A stretch of 64,000 nucleotides of DNA from Fuerstiella sp. (GTDB lineage Bacteria > Planctomycetota > Planctomycetia > Planctomycetales > Planctomycetaceae): assembly GCA_029245955.1 (NCBI GenBank), contig JAQWOH010000038.1, positions 124,001-188,000 on the forward strand, in the 5' to 3' direction. Shown in pieces: positions 26,204-35,317 of this stretch (position 1 is its first letter; each line of letters opens with the position of its first letter). Position numbers and translations under genes: made by a program. The notes beneath the pieces were generated by a model. That model searched no databases, was not told the DNA's origin, and was given only the letters and a program-made list of their open reading frames with translations.

Positions 26204-27373
26204 TTATTTTCGCGTTTGAACAAAGTCCGGCACCTTGAGTCTGGCTCGCAATCCGCCCTGCATTGTTGTAATCCACAGTTCACTCGGACTGGTTTCGAAT
26301 AAATAAGGATATGCCACCCAACGTGCACTGCCGACGGCGTTTGTGTCACGCCGACGGGCAATAACGACCGGCTCGCCCCACGTCTTTCCGTCGTCTTCGG
26401 AAAAGGCCATTGACAGTTCCTCACGATGATTGCTGACCGGTGTTGCCGACCAGCGGTTGTCGCCGCCACTGAGAGGCCATGCTGTCTTTCCATCCGGATA
26501 GGGACGATTCCCTATCAGCACCAGCCTGCCGGCACGCTTACCGCCGGCTCCATCATCGGTGCCGACAGAAGTCAATCGTCTTAGTATGCCAGGAGCGCTG
26601 CTGGCCGCAACGCCGGAAGGATGTATGACTCGCCAGAATTGTCCGCCATCATGTGAATAGGCCGACCAGAATTCTCCCCAGTTGGTGCGGATCAGCATCC
26701 ATATGCGGCCGTCCGGCAGTTCTGTCAGAGTAGGTTCAGTCACTCCGCCATGGTGACCGGCTCCTCCGAGATCGATCAGATTGCTGGCTGTCCACGATTT
26801 GCAGTCGTCGGTTGAAGAATAGGTCAGGACAGAATGACGTCCTGGATTGTGACTCAGCTTCATGGCGGTGAATATAATTCGCCCGTCCTGTTTCTGAATC
26901 ATGTCACGCACGGCTCCGGAACAGTCGTTGTGCATTTCTTGAATGTCCTGCCAGGTCTTTCCGCCTTCCACGCTTCGCATGACGTAAGTTGGCAGTCGAG
27001 CTTCCAGCGCGTCACCAAGCTGATCAGACCACGTCCAGTGACGTGCTGCCAGATTCATGAACGCCACGATGACGACGCCACTTTGAGTACAAAACAAAGC
27101 TCGTTCATTGCTTCCACGAATGTTCTGTTCATCCGGGAAAAGCGGGCGACCGGGGGACCACGTCTGCCCATGGTCGCTGCTGATATAGCTGGCCGATTCG
27201 TCGATGGCCAGCACATCATCGTTGTTGATTCGAACGAACGGGCCCAGTTTTTCAGTCGGTAACGGATGCAGCCGCGAATCCAGCCACAGACCTTCGTTAC
27301 CGTGGACGAACGACGGTGTCACAGTTATGCCGATGATCGCTGCGATCACCCTGAACTGTACGGAATCACTCAT
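26204..27373 (-). CDS. Exported BNR-repeat sialidase-like protein
   Basis: 389 residues with a Sec signal ending near SFVHGNEG. At least two Asp-boxes are visible (SSDHGQTWSPG, SEDDGKTWGEP), with further degenerate ones, giving a sialidase-type beta-propeller. A family-like GGVTEPTLTELPDGRIWML stretch follows mid-chain. The catalytic Arg triad cannot be assigned by eye, so real sialidase activity is uncertain; glycoside-binding or another exo-glycosidase is possible. Its ATG overlaps the stop codon of the transporter gene (ATGA at 27370-27373), which implies translational coupling, and the SGNH-BNR fusion gene follows 10 bp downstream. Confidence 0.82.
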   Translation of the reverse strand: MSDSVQFRVIAAIIGITVTPSFVHGNEGLWLDSRLHPLPTEKLGPFVRINNDDVLAIDESASYISSDHGQTWSPGRPLFPDEQNIRGSNERALFCTQSGVVIVAFMNLAARHWTWSDQLGDALEARLPTYVMRSVEGGKTWQDIQEMHNDCSGAVRDMIQKQDGRIIFTAMKLSHNPGRHSVLTYSSTDDCKSWTASNLIDLGGAGHHGGVTEPTLTELPDGRIWMLIRTNWGEFWSAYSHDGGQFWRVIHPSGVAASSAPGILRRLTSVGTDDGAGGKRAGRLVLIGNRPYPDGKTAWPLSGGDNRWSATPVSNHREELSMAFSEDDGKTWGEPVVIARRRDTNAVGSARWVAYPYLFETSPSELWITTMQGGLRARLKVPDFVQTRK

Positions 27374-28740
27374 GTTCGAAGTTCCGTGGCTTTTGCCGGG
27401 GCAACGACGCCGTGGTTGCCGGGGGTCAGATATTCGATGAAGGCTGTGGTGGTCTCATCCGGCGGATTCAGTTTTGCATACACCTTCTGAGCGAGGATAA
27501 GCATTAAGACGCACGAAACGCAGAATCCGATTATGGCCAGAGTCAGAATCGGAGCAGGTACCTTTCGCGGACCTGTCAGTTCCGGACGCGTGCCCAGGTA
27601 AATCAGGGCCGCCGCCAGCGCCGGAAGACCGATCACGGTACAGGCCTGAGCCAGAGTGATCAGAGGTACGACGCTTTCCTTGTTTTGCAGGGCAGCAATC
27701 GCGACGAACATTCCCACCAGCAATGCGACAACTGTCAGATGCACGGGCCATTTGTCCTGCAGGCGAGCCCCCTTGCCGATGGAGTCAGACATCACCGTCC
27801 CGCCGATCAGTGCATTCACCAGAAAGGAACTGAGAGCCCCGGCAAAAATGCCCAGGCAGAAAATGATCTTGCCGGACGCACCAAACGACGGCTCCAGCTG
27901 GCGAGCCACGTCTCCGACAGATGCCAGTGTCACAGATTCAGGATTGCCGTAAAAGACGCGCCATGATGTCAGCAACACAATGGCCGTGACGATACCCAGC
28001 ATTGAGATACTGACCACAGAGTCGATAACCCCTGCCTTGACGTCAGCCAGCCCCCAGCCTTTCTCTTTGACCAGATAGGCCTGATAGAACGCTCCACCAA
28101 CTGAGAACGTGGTCCCGATCATGCCGAGCAATGGAATCCAGTCCAGCGGTCCGCTCGGTGCAACAGGTTCGAAAGACTGAGGTCTGGTCATGACGACGAC
28201 GAAATTCACCAGGAAAGCCACGGTCATCATGCCCAACAGGAGTTTCATGAATCCTTCGATAGAGCCGTACAGATTTCTGACCAGGTACAGACAGGCAATG
28301 ATCAGCAGATTCGCCATCACCAGCATCCCTGCGCGAAGCCTGAAGCTTAATTCTTCGTCTCCGAGCAGTGGTTCCACACCACCGATCAGTGCGAGATTGT
28401 TGGACGATTGAAAAAACGCCACCAGAGTGAACAGTGTCAATCCGACAAAGACAGCGACCGGCCGCCCCAGGCGACTGGCGAGTTCATCGCACAGACTGTT
28501 CTCATAAACCGCTCCCAGGCGCGCAGACAGCGCCACCATCGCGATCATCAGGATTGCGGACACCACGATTACAGGAAAGCCGATGAGTCCGAACGATGAT
28601 CCGACTTTGGAGCTGGTCAGGATGGAACCCGGCCCCAGTACGACCGCCGCAACGATGATGGCCGGTCCGATGCTTTTCAGCAGACTTCTGCGGGGAATAT
28701 CGTGGTTTTCCATAGACGCATCCGAGGCTACGTTTGTCAT
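27370..28740 (-). CDS. Nramp-family-like membrane transporter with altered TM1 metal motif
   Basis: 456 residues from the ATG at 28740, with about eleven hydrophobic segments, fitting the Nramp/APC-type fold. The longer open frame begins with 29 His/Pro-rich residues that look non-coding. TM1 reads AAVVLGPGSILTSSKVGSSF, where canonical Nramp proteins have a DPGN metal motif; here Asp and Asn are replaced. The usual MPH motif of TM6 is likewise not evident (SVGGAFYQAYLV). It is therefore an Nramp relative that probably does not carry Mn or Fe in the standard way. It sits in a block with glycan esterase and sialidase-like genes and overlaps the next gene by 4 bp, so it may import a product of that pathway; this is inference. 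Confidence 0.8.
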   Translation of the reverse strand: MTNVASDASMENHDIPRRSLLKSIGPAIIVAAVVLGPGSILTSSKVGSSFGLIGFPVIVVSAILMIAMVALSARLGAVYENSLCDELASRLGRPVAVFVGLTLFTLVAFFQSSNNLALIGGVEPLLGDEELSFRLRAGMLVMANLLIIACLYLVRNLYGSIEGFMKLLLGMMTVAFLVNFVVVMTRPQSFEPVAPSGPLDWIPLLGMIGTTFSVGGAFYQAYLVKEKGWGLADVKAGVIDSVVSISMLGIVTAIVLLTSWRVFYGNPESVTLASVGDVARQLEPSFGASGKIIFCLGIFAGALSSFLVNALIGGTVMSDSIGKGARLQDKWPVHLTVVALLVGMFVAIAALQNKESVVPLITLAQACTVIGLPALAAALIYLGTRPELTGPRKVPAPILTLAIIGFCVSCVLMLILAQKVYAKLNPPDETTTAFIEYLTPGNHGVVAPAKATELRT

Positions 28741-28875
28741 GCGATTCTCGTCGTTCAGGTGGTGGTGAGGTTGAGGGGCGGGGAGTAGTATCAGACCGTT
28801 TGAGACGCTGTGATGCAAACGTTCCATTCGGGAATTCGAGGTGGTAAGTTGCCGAGGTTCTGGGCGTCCACGGAG

Positions 28876-29556
28876 TCACAGTATGTCGGTTTTGCGAAAT
28901 GTCGGGTTCCAGAAAGCTTCGGCATAGCGGGCGCCGCAGGTGGCGCCTCGGTATCGAGCCAGTGACTCTTTGGTCGTCATGGAGCCGATGGTCTGACCTT
29001 TCCTGAACGCTTTTTCACTGACCCAGGAGTTCAGTTTGCCGAGCCATTCCATGGCTTCCTCCCATTCGTCGCTGACATCCACAAACGTATTCGGCTGAAA
29101 GCCGATGGTGTGTCGCGGGCCGTTGTCGTAGAAGTAAATGTCTTTGGGCGGACGGTACGATTCATCCCCCAGAATACGACCGGCATGGCGCAGTGCAATG
29201 CGGCTGAGTTCACTGGCGACCATGTGATCGTTGTGGTTGTCCTCTTTCCACAGTGCGAATGCGATGTCCGGCTTGATTTTTGCTACGGCTTCGGCAACCA
29301 CGATCTGATTCTCAAGTCGAGCGTCAAAACGGTGTGAGGCAAAGTCCATGAACATTGCTTCAACGCCTCGGGCCGCGGACAGTTCCATCGTCATTTTCGC
29401 CACGGCACGTCCACCCGCCGGGGGCCAGTTGGTGTAGTCGCCGATCATATGCAGCGTGACGACTCGGTAGTTCTTTCGCACGGCCTGCAGCAGAACACCG
29501 GGCACACCGAAGATGCAGTCGTCGTAATGGGCGCCCATTGCCAGAATCGTTTTCAT
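28876..29556 (-). CDS. PIG-L/LmbE-family deacetylase
   Basis: 226 residues from the ATG at 29556; the longer frame upstream overlaps the esterase gene and adds a non-family leader. The zinc site of PIG-L deacetylases is visible as AHYDD at residues 9-13 (usually AHPDD) and NHNDH near 107-111. These enzymes remove N-acetyl groups from GlcNAc-containing substrates or related amides. No signal peptide, so it probably acts in the cytoplasm on imported sugars. Position: 112 bp after the CE7 esterase gene and 135 bp before the transporter gene, all on the minus strand. Family call is firm, substrate unknown. Confidence 0.88.
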   Translation of the reverse strand: MKTILAMGAHYDDCIFGVPGVLLQAVRKNYRVVTLHMIGDYTNWPPAGGRAVAKMTMELSAARGVEAMFMDFASHRFDARLENQIVVAEAVAKIKPDIAFALWKEDNHNDHMVASELSRIALRHAGRILGDESYRPPKDIYFYDNGPRHTIGFQPNTFVDVSDEWEEAMEWLGKLNSWVSEKAFRKGQTIGSMTTKESLARYRGATCGARYAEAFWNPTFRKTDIL

Positions 29557-29668
29557 GAAGTTTCTTTCTGTGCTGAACGAGCAGTCAGGTGGCCGATTGC
29601 TGCGTCGGGAAGCGATGAATTTCAGGGTCTCTTTCGTCCAGGCCCGAGTGCCCCTTTGTATGTCCCAC

Positions 29669-30982
29669 CTATCTGGCAGACTCCTCAGGTGTTCGGCCCA
29701 CGTGTCGCAGCACTTCAGCAAAGAACGCCGCCTGAATATCAGCCGGTGCGGCATGTCCCATCAACGGTTTGTTGATAACGGACTTTTCACCGGTCAATGC
29801 ATTGTACGCTGCGTAGCAGCTGGATGGCGGACAGACGGCGTCAATAAAACCAATACTCATGATGGCGTCGGCATTGCAGCGAGTCGCAAAATTCACGGCG
29901 TCGACATAACGTGCGGCCTGCAGAATCTGCGGATCTGGTTTCCCGTCAGCGCGGTTGGGGACAAGTTTCGGCCAGCCATTGATACGGCCGGCCACCTGGC
30001 CGGAATGATCACAAATGGCAGGTACACCGGGAGCAATCATGGTCACTCGATCATCGATTCCGCCCGCCACCAAAGATTGTCCCCCCCCCTGGCTGTGACC
30101 GATGACCACGACGTGTTTGCTGTCCCATTCGGGCTGCGCGGTCAGGAAATCGATTGCCCGTACGATTCGCAGATACATGCCTCGAAAATAACTCGTGTCG
30201 CGACTCTCACGCCCCGTATAACGATAGTTTTTCAGCCGTCCGGAATTCAGCTCTGCATAAAACGGTGCCGGTTTCCCATTGGGGATGCCGTGCGCGTTGA
30301 TGTCCATCGACAACATGTCCGCCTTCGCACCTTTGACAGCATTGCCCAGACTCGAACTTCGCACGCCGGCGCCGTGCACCCACAGGATGGCCGGCAGACT
30401 CTTAGATGCCGCGTTTTTTGGTTTCGCGAAATATCCGGAGACCGGTGCTCCGCCCAGACAGGGAGTCTGAACGTCGTAGCATTCGATGGTTGTATCTGCA
30501 TTGCCGACAGAAGTGAGTTTCGGGGCCAGCGGTATTTCTGCCAGTTGACGTTTCTGTTCAGACCAGAAATCATCAAAGTCATCGGGGACGGGCAGACTCA
30601 AGCCAATGTTTTCGGGAAAAAATGCCGCCGACGCGACTGCTCGTATCGGCTTGCCGTCTTTCGGCGTGTAAGTCACAAGACAACGAAGGAAGCCAGGTTG
30701 CTTCAGGCCCCTGGTGATCTGAGTCGGCTTACCTTCCGGTGGCATTTCGCCATGTGACTCCCCCTGTGAATTCAGAAAATCGTCAAATGAAATCTTAAGC
30801 TGACCGTCACCACTGACAATCTGCGTTCCCCGTTTTACGGTGATCCCGAACGTGGCTTTCTGGCCAATCTGATACATCGCGTCTTCGCGATCAGTCGTCA
30901 CTTTCAGGGAATACTGAGCCTGTGCGAATACCGTTATGCACAGCGACGGGCACAGACAACAAAACATGATTACGCGATACAT
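29669..30982 (-). CDS. Exported CE7-like acetyl xylan esterase (AXE1 family)
   Basis: 437 residues from the ATG at 30982 with a Sec signal (MYRVIMFCCLCPSLCITVFA). An N-terminal beta-domain (about 25-125) precedes an alpha/beta hydrolase of the AXE1/CE7 type. The nucleophile elbow GHSQGGGQS lies near residue 298, the oxyanion region is LWVHGAGVRSS, the acid is likely the Asp in SIGFIDAVCPPSS and the catalytic His is probably in MGHAAPADI near 408. CE7 enzymes remove acetyl groups from xylo-oligosaccharides and other acetylated small substrates. First gene of the minus-strand block; no upstream gene competes for its promoter in the 490-bp gap before 31473. Confidence 0.85.
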   Translation of the reverse strand: MYRVIMFCCLCPSLCITVFAQAQYSLKVTTDREDAMYQIGQKATFGITVKRGTQIVSGDGQLKISFDDFLNSQGESHGEMPPEGKPTQITRGLKQPGFLRCLVTYTPKDGKPIRAVASAAFFPENIGLSLPVPDDFDDFWSEQKRQLAEIPLAPKLTSVGNADTTIECYDVQTPCLGGAPVSGYFAKPKNAASKSLPAILWVHGAGVRSSSLGNAVKGAKADMLSMDINAHGIPNGKPAPFYAELNSGRLKNYRYTGRESRDTSYFRGMYLRIVRAIDFLTAQPEWDSKHVVVIGHSQGGGQSLVAGGIDDRVTMIAPGVPAICDHSGQVAGRINGWPKLVPNRADGKPDPQILQAARYVDAVNFATRCNADAIMSIGFIDAVCPPSSCYAAYNALTGEKSVINKPLMGHAAPADIQAAFFAEVLRHVGRTPEESAR

Positions 30983-31078
30983 TGAACGGTGCGGGATGTG
31001 GAGCAACAAGGTTCAGTCCAATACAGGAAAGGGTTTTCGGTCTGGCGGAACTCCGGCGACATGATGTTTCACGATCAT

Positions 31079-31154
31079 GGATACCCGAAGCGTTAGTGAG
31101 GGATGCCGTTGTATCTGTCTCACGTACAGTCCCTCGCTCAGGTTTAGGGTTTCC
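31079..31154. repeat. Imperfect inverted repeat of planctomycete DTRSVSEG type
   Basis: Two 25-nt arms (31079-31103 and 31130-31154) form an imperfect hairpin with about 19 matching positions and a 26-nt loop. The left arm contains GGATACCCGAAGCGTTAGTG, which on translation gives the start of a short frame MDTRSVSEG; frames of this kind are scattered through planctomycete genomes as small spurious proteins. It is best read as a dispersed REP-like palindrome in the 490-bp gap between divergent genes (30983-31472). Nothing else was recognised in that gap. Confidence 0.6.
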
Positions 31155-31472
31155 GGACGTCATGTGTTTAATCGTGTTGGAACTATTTCTAAAGCCTATC
31201 CACTCACGTGCGACACGAACAGCGTGCCGGGAATTAGTAGCCGATGTTACACCTCGATTTGTATTCGGGAAGAACCAGGATCACGTAAGTGTTACGTTCT
31301 CATTGCAGGTCCGTTAGCCACGATTACGGCGTTTTGTGAAGCACGAAAACGGGTGTGAACCTGGCTCCTTTGTCTGCGAAACCTGTTGAGCCTGCTGCGG
31401 CACGATTCACCTTGCCCTGTGGATACGGTACCCTCGCAGACCATTCCGTTTTACCTGAATACGAGTCTTCCC

Positions 31473-32870
31473 ATGATTTCTCTTTTTCGCCTGTTGACGT
31501 TCTGTTTGCCACTTTTTCTGACTACATCAGGGATGGCCGAGCGGGAGCTGTGGAAGGTGGGTGTTTCTTCGGAGACCGTCACGCCCAATGGGCCAATGTG
31601 GATGGCGGGATACGCCGGCCGGACCCGGCCCTCCGAGGGCAAGACGCACGATCTGTTTGTGAAAGCTTTGGCGCTGCAGAGTGCAGACGGCACGCGCATG
31701 GTTTTTGTGACCAGCGACCTGATCAGTGTGCCACGACCGATTCGTGATACACTTGAGAAACAGGTTGCAGAAAAGTTTGGTTTGTCACCGGACGAGTTGA
31801 TGATCAACTGTTCACATACGCATTGTGGCCCGGAAATCCGCACAACGCGATGGGCGCTGGACGGTCTGCCACCTGAACGGCTTCAAGCCGCGACTGAGTA
31901 TGCGGAATTTCTACAGCGGACATTACTGAAGGTCGTCGGCGATGCGCTGGTGGACTCGTCTCCGGCGAAAGTCAGCTACTGTCGAGCTCGCTGCGGATTT
32001 GCTATGAATCGTCGGACGCCGAGCCCAACGGGTTTTCGCAACTTCCCGAATCCGGATGGCCCTGTCGACCACGACGTGCCGGTTCTGCGGATTGATACGC
32101 CCGAAGGCAAGCTGCGAGCGGTCATGTTTGGTTACGCCTGCCACAATACCACACTCGGGTTCTACAAATTCTGCGGCGACTACGCCGGGTTCGCTCAACA
32201 GTACCTGGAAAATGCTCATCCGGGTGTAACGGCACTCTTCGTTCTGGGGTGTGGCGGCGATCAGAATCCGTATCCGCGTCGTACTCTGTCACTGGCCCGG
32301 CAGCACGGACGGTCGCTCTCTAATGCTGTGGAAACGGCACTGGAAACAGACGCGAAGCCGCTGCCACCAGCAATCAAATCAGCCATTGGCATGGCGACCG
32401 TCGACTATCAGCGGCCTCCGTCGCGCGACACACTGTTGCAACTTGCCAGGTCAACTAATAAATACGAGCGGATTCATGCTGAGCGGTTGCTGAAACAACT
32501 GGACACGGAAGGTCACCTGCGACAGCAATACGACTGTCCGGTGCAGGTGATTCGATTCGGTACCAACCTGACCCTGATCGCCCTGCCGGGTGAAACCGTT
32601 GTGGATTATTCATTGCGTCTGAAGAATGAACTTTCCATCGGTGATGGTTCGGGACCGTCTGTCTGGGTGGCCGGGTACAGTAACGACGTTTTTGCCTATG
32701 TGCCCAGTCGTCGTGTGCTGTTGGAAGGCGGCTACGAAGCCGGCGGCGCGATGCGATACATGACAACGGTTCTGCAACACGGCCCGTTCACTCCGACAGT
32801 TGAGGAACGTATTGTGTCGAAAGTGCACGAGTTGATCCGAAAACTGGTTTCCAAAAGCAGTGTCCGTTAG
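31473..32870 (+). CDS. Neutral/alkaline ceramidase-like exported protein
   Basis: 465 residues from the ATG at 31473, with a Sec signal (MISLFRLLTFCLPLFLTTSG); the open frame extends upstream without one. It matches the neutral/alkaline non-lysosomal ceramidase N-terminal domain: VTPNGPMWMAGYAGRTRPSE, the histidine pair in INCSHTHCGPE, YACHNTTLGFYKFCGDYAG and VLGCGGDQNPYPRR. These residues form the zinc site in ceramidases. The usual C-terminal domain of true ceramidases is missing or short, so planctomycete members like this may hydrolyse other amides. A DUF1501 gene follows 44 bp downstream. It is the intact relative of the broken gene at 12216-13607. Confidence 0.85.
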   Translation: MISLFRLLTFCLPLFLTTSGMAERELWKVGVSSETVTPNGPMWMAGYAGRTRPSEGKTHDLFVKALALQSADGTRMVFVTSDLISVPRPIRDTLEKQVAEKFGLSPDELMINCSHTHCGPEIRTTRWALDGLPPERLQAATEYAEFLQRTLLKVVGDALVDSSPAKVSYCRARCGFAMNRRTPSPTGFRNFPNPDGPVDHDVPVLRIDTPEGKLRAVMFGYACHNTTLGFYKFCGDYAGFAQQYLENAHPGVTALFVLGCGGDQNPYPRRTLSLARQHGRSLSNAVETALETDAKPLPPAIKSAIGMATVDYQRPPSRDTLLQLARSTNKYERIHAERLLKQLDTEGHLRQQYDCPVQVIRFGTNLTLIALPGETVVDYSLRLKNELSIGDGSGPSVWVAGYSNDVFAYVPSRRVLLEGGYEAGGAMRYMTTVLQHGPFTPTVEERIVSKVHELIRKLVSKSSVR

Positions 32871-32914
32871 ACTCGTTGGTTCGATCACAAGAGACTCCAA
32901 GACGCCGGAGCAAG

Positions 32915-34309
32915 ATGCACACAACGTTGAATCACCATGCGGCAACGTCAGTCCCACGGCGCAAAGTGTTGCAGGCTGGCGGGATTGGGACGTTGGGACT
33001 GACCCTGGCTGACCTTGTGCAGGCTGACCAGAACCGGGTGAATCGGCATGCTTCCGCCAGATCATGCATTTTTATTCATCAGTATGGCGGCTTAAGCCAG
33101 CTGGATTCGTGGGATATGAAGCCGTATGCCCCTCGGGAAATTCGGGGGCCGTATCGAGCCATTGAAACCGCGACTCCCGGTTTTCAGGTTGGTGAACTGA
33201 TGCCGCAGCTGGCTCGGCTTTCTGAAAAATATGCAGTCATCCGTTCCATGACGCACAATATGTCCCAGCACGACAAGGCCAATTCAATGCTGCTGGCCGG
33301 TCGAACGAAACCAGCTACGGAAGATCCGTCGTTCGGAGCGATCGTTACGAAACTGCGGCCGTCAACGGCCAGGATACCACCACACGTCTGGCTGCAGAAG
33401 TTTGGTGGCGGAGCGGCCCCGCCGGACCACACCTATCTGACCGGCGGTAAGCTGGGCATGGGCTATGCGCCAATGCTGATTGGTGTGAACCATGATGACA
33501 ATCCGGCCGCCGCGGATTTTCGTGTACGTGCCTTCGATACGAACAGGGATGTGTCGCTGCAGAGGCTGGAGCGAAGATGGGATCTGTCTCGCCGTCTGCA
33601 AACACTGTCCGGTACCGGGGCCACTTCTGAGTTCGAATCTCTGAATCTGTATCAGCAGCAGTCATTCGATCTGCTGCACAGCAAGGATACAAAGACTGCT
33701 TTTGACATCAATAAGGAAAGAGCGTCACTGCGTGATCGTTATGGCAGAAACCCTCTTGGGCAGAATCTGCTGCTGGCGCGACGGCTGATTGAAGCCGGTG
33801 TGCGCCTTGTCAGCGTTGTTGCGTGGACGGGACTGGCAGCCGGTGAAAAGTTTGTCAGCGTGGAAACATGGGACATGCATGGTAATGCCGATGTGGGCAT
33901 CTTCGAAGACGGGTGGAACGGTCTTCCGTTTGCTCTGCCCAGAACAGATCAGGCGGTTGCCACGTTGCTGCAGGATCTGGAGGGGCGCGGCCTGCTGGAT
34001 TCAACGTTGGTGGTGCTGGTCGGTGAATTCGGCAGAACTCCGGCGATCAGCAAAGGAGCGAAACGAATCGGTCGAGATCACTGGCCTCAGTGTTATTCGG
34101 CGATGGTCGCCGGTGGTGGAATTCAGGGGGGCGGCGTCTATGGCGAATCCGATGACCGCGCGGCCTATGTGAAGTCCAGTCCAGTGACTCTGGAAGATTT
34201 TACCGCCACCATGTTTGCGGCCATGAACATTAATCCGGCGTCCAGAATCAGTCCGGACGGATTTACTGTTCCCGCCAGTATCGGTGATCCGGTTGCGGCG
34301 TTGCTTTGA
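32915..34309 (+). CDS. DUF1501 family protein
   Basis: 464 residues from the ATG at 32915, preceded closely by CGGAG. An N-terminal Tat-like leader (VPRRKVLQAGGIGTLGLTLA) runs into a DUF1501 domain: IFIHQYGGLSQLDSWDMKP, PLGQNLLLARRLIEAGVRLV, VETWDMHGNADVGIFE, VVLVGEFGRTPAISKGA and GRDHWPQCYSAMVAGGGIQ. Unlike the other DUF1501 genes here, its upstream partner is a ceramidase-like gene rather than a PSD1 gene, 44 bp away on the same strand. Function unproven; an exported hydrolase of the alkaline-phosphatase-like fold is the usual guess. It ends 15 bp before the convergent DUF1080 gene. Confidence 0.88.
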   Translation: MHTTLNHHAATSVPRRKVLQAGGIGTLGLTLADLVQADQNRVNRHASARSCIFIHQYGGLSQLDSWDMKPYAPREIRGPYRAIETATPGFQVGELMPQLARLSEKYAVIRSMTHNMSQHDKANSMLLAGRTKPATEDPSFGAIVTKLRPSTARIPPHVWLQKFGGGAAPPDHTYLTGGKLGMGYAPMLIGVNHDDNPAAADFRVRAFDTNRDVSLQRLERRWDLSRRLQTLSGTGATSEFESLNLYQQQSFDLLHSKDTKTAFDINKERASLRDRYGRNPLGQNLLLARRLIEAGVRLVSVVAWTGLAAGEKFVSVETWDMHGNADVGIFEDGWNGLPFALPRTDQAVATLLQDLEGRGLLDSTLVVLVGEFGRTPAISKGAKRIGRDHWPQCYSAMVAGGGIQGGGVYGESDDRAAYVKSSPVTLEDFTATMFAAMNINPASRISPDGFTVPASIGDPVAALL

Positions 34310-34324
34310 CCGGGGTCAGAGGCT

Positions 34325-35146
34325 TCAATCGATGCGGCGAATACGCAGGTCCGACCAGTACACCCGGTCACCGGATTTCCAGTTCTTTCCGCCGTGGACC
34401 TGCAGCCCTATTGAGCCGGTCCGTCCGACGGCCTTCAACGCCTTGTCGCGATCAAACTGAGGGTGAGTTGTGGTGGCGGCGTTGAAACGACAGACCTTCA
34501 GGTCGTTGATCCATGTCTCAATCACTGGCAGATGTCCTGTTGTGCAGCGGATGCGAAGCTCATTCCAGTCATCAGGTTTCCACGCCTTAAGCCACTGCCG
34601 CTGAGTACACGTCGATTCGTAAACACCGGCTGGCCAGTTCTTCGTGCGGGCATCCACTGCCATTTCCAGTTCCGGAGTCGCCGGGTCAATTCTTGAGAAG
34701 CCCCACGGTCGAAACGGAACGCTGTAGGGTCTGGTTTCCAGACGGACGTGGCCCACGTTGCCGGTGTCGTGGTGATCGACATAGATCTGCCAGCCGCCGC
34801 CGCGTTCATCTGCGCGGATAAAGACACCACTGTCCGGTCCCCAGTCAGGACGCAGCTTAAGGGTCAGTTCGAATGCCGAAAAGGTCTCATCGGTCAACAG
34901 CAGACCTCCATTGCCGGATCCCGGCGGGCTCTGCTCTCCAAACAGTACTCCGTCGTTCGTGACACCCCAGTGACCTCCGTCACCGTGCTGACCATGCTCG
35001 TTCTGACGATGCCACCCGGAAAGATCCGTTCCATTGAACAGCGACGTGGATGTGCCGGTGGATTTCGGCTGGGGAACACGCTCCAGGCAAAACACAGCTG
35101 CGGGCAGTATGAAAATCAGCAGTCCGGTCGATGGGATGAATTTCAT
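34325..35146 (-). CDS. DUF1080 (3-keto-disaccharide hydrolase-like) exported protein
   Basis: 273 residues from the ATG at 35146, behind GGGAACG, with a Sec signal (MKFIPSTGLLIFILPAAVFC). The Cys at the end of the leader could mark a lipoprotein but the lipobox is weak. The DUF1080 jelly-roll is clear from SLFNGTDLSGWHRQN, GVLFGEQSPPGSGNGGLLLT, FELTLKLRPDWGPDSGVFIR and DWNELRIRCTTG. Some members of this family cleave 3-keto-glycosides produced by Gfo/Idh/MocA-type oxidation; others only bind sugar. Same strand as the following sulfatase gene, which lies upstream with a gap of about 170 bp. Confidence 0.85.
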   Translation of the reverse strand: MKFIPSTGLLIFILPAAVFCLERVPQPKSTGTSTSLFNGTDLSGWHRQNEHGQHGDGGHWGVTNDGVLFGEQSPPGSGNGGLLLTDETFSAFELTLKLRPDWGPDSGVFIRADERGGGWQIYVDHHDTGNVGHVRLETRPYSVPFRPWGFSRIDPATPELEMAVDARTKNWPAGVYESTCTQRQWLKAWKPDDWNELRIRCTTGHLPVIETWINDLKVCRFNAATTTHPQFDRDKALKAVGRTGSIGLQVHGGKNWKSGDRVYWSDLRIRRID

Positions 35147-35317
35147 AAGGCGTTCCCGATGCACGCAGAATTAAGACGTAGTTAACGAAGAGCCGCAGAA
35201 TGGGCGTGTCTCTCGGCCGCCGCGACATGCGTTGAGTACGGAAGTTAACCGTCCTGAAACAGATCCACAATCCACTCCGGTCAGCGAATGCCCTGCCGCG
35301 GAATCGCTCGCCAGCGC

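Noticed and set aside
29555..30757. A 400-residue plus-strand frame opposite the CE7 esterase
   Set aside because: Antisense of a well-supported esterase and the PIG-L gene start; composition is unlike a folded protein and no motif is present.
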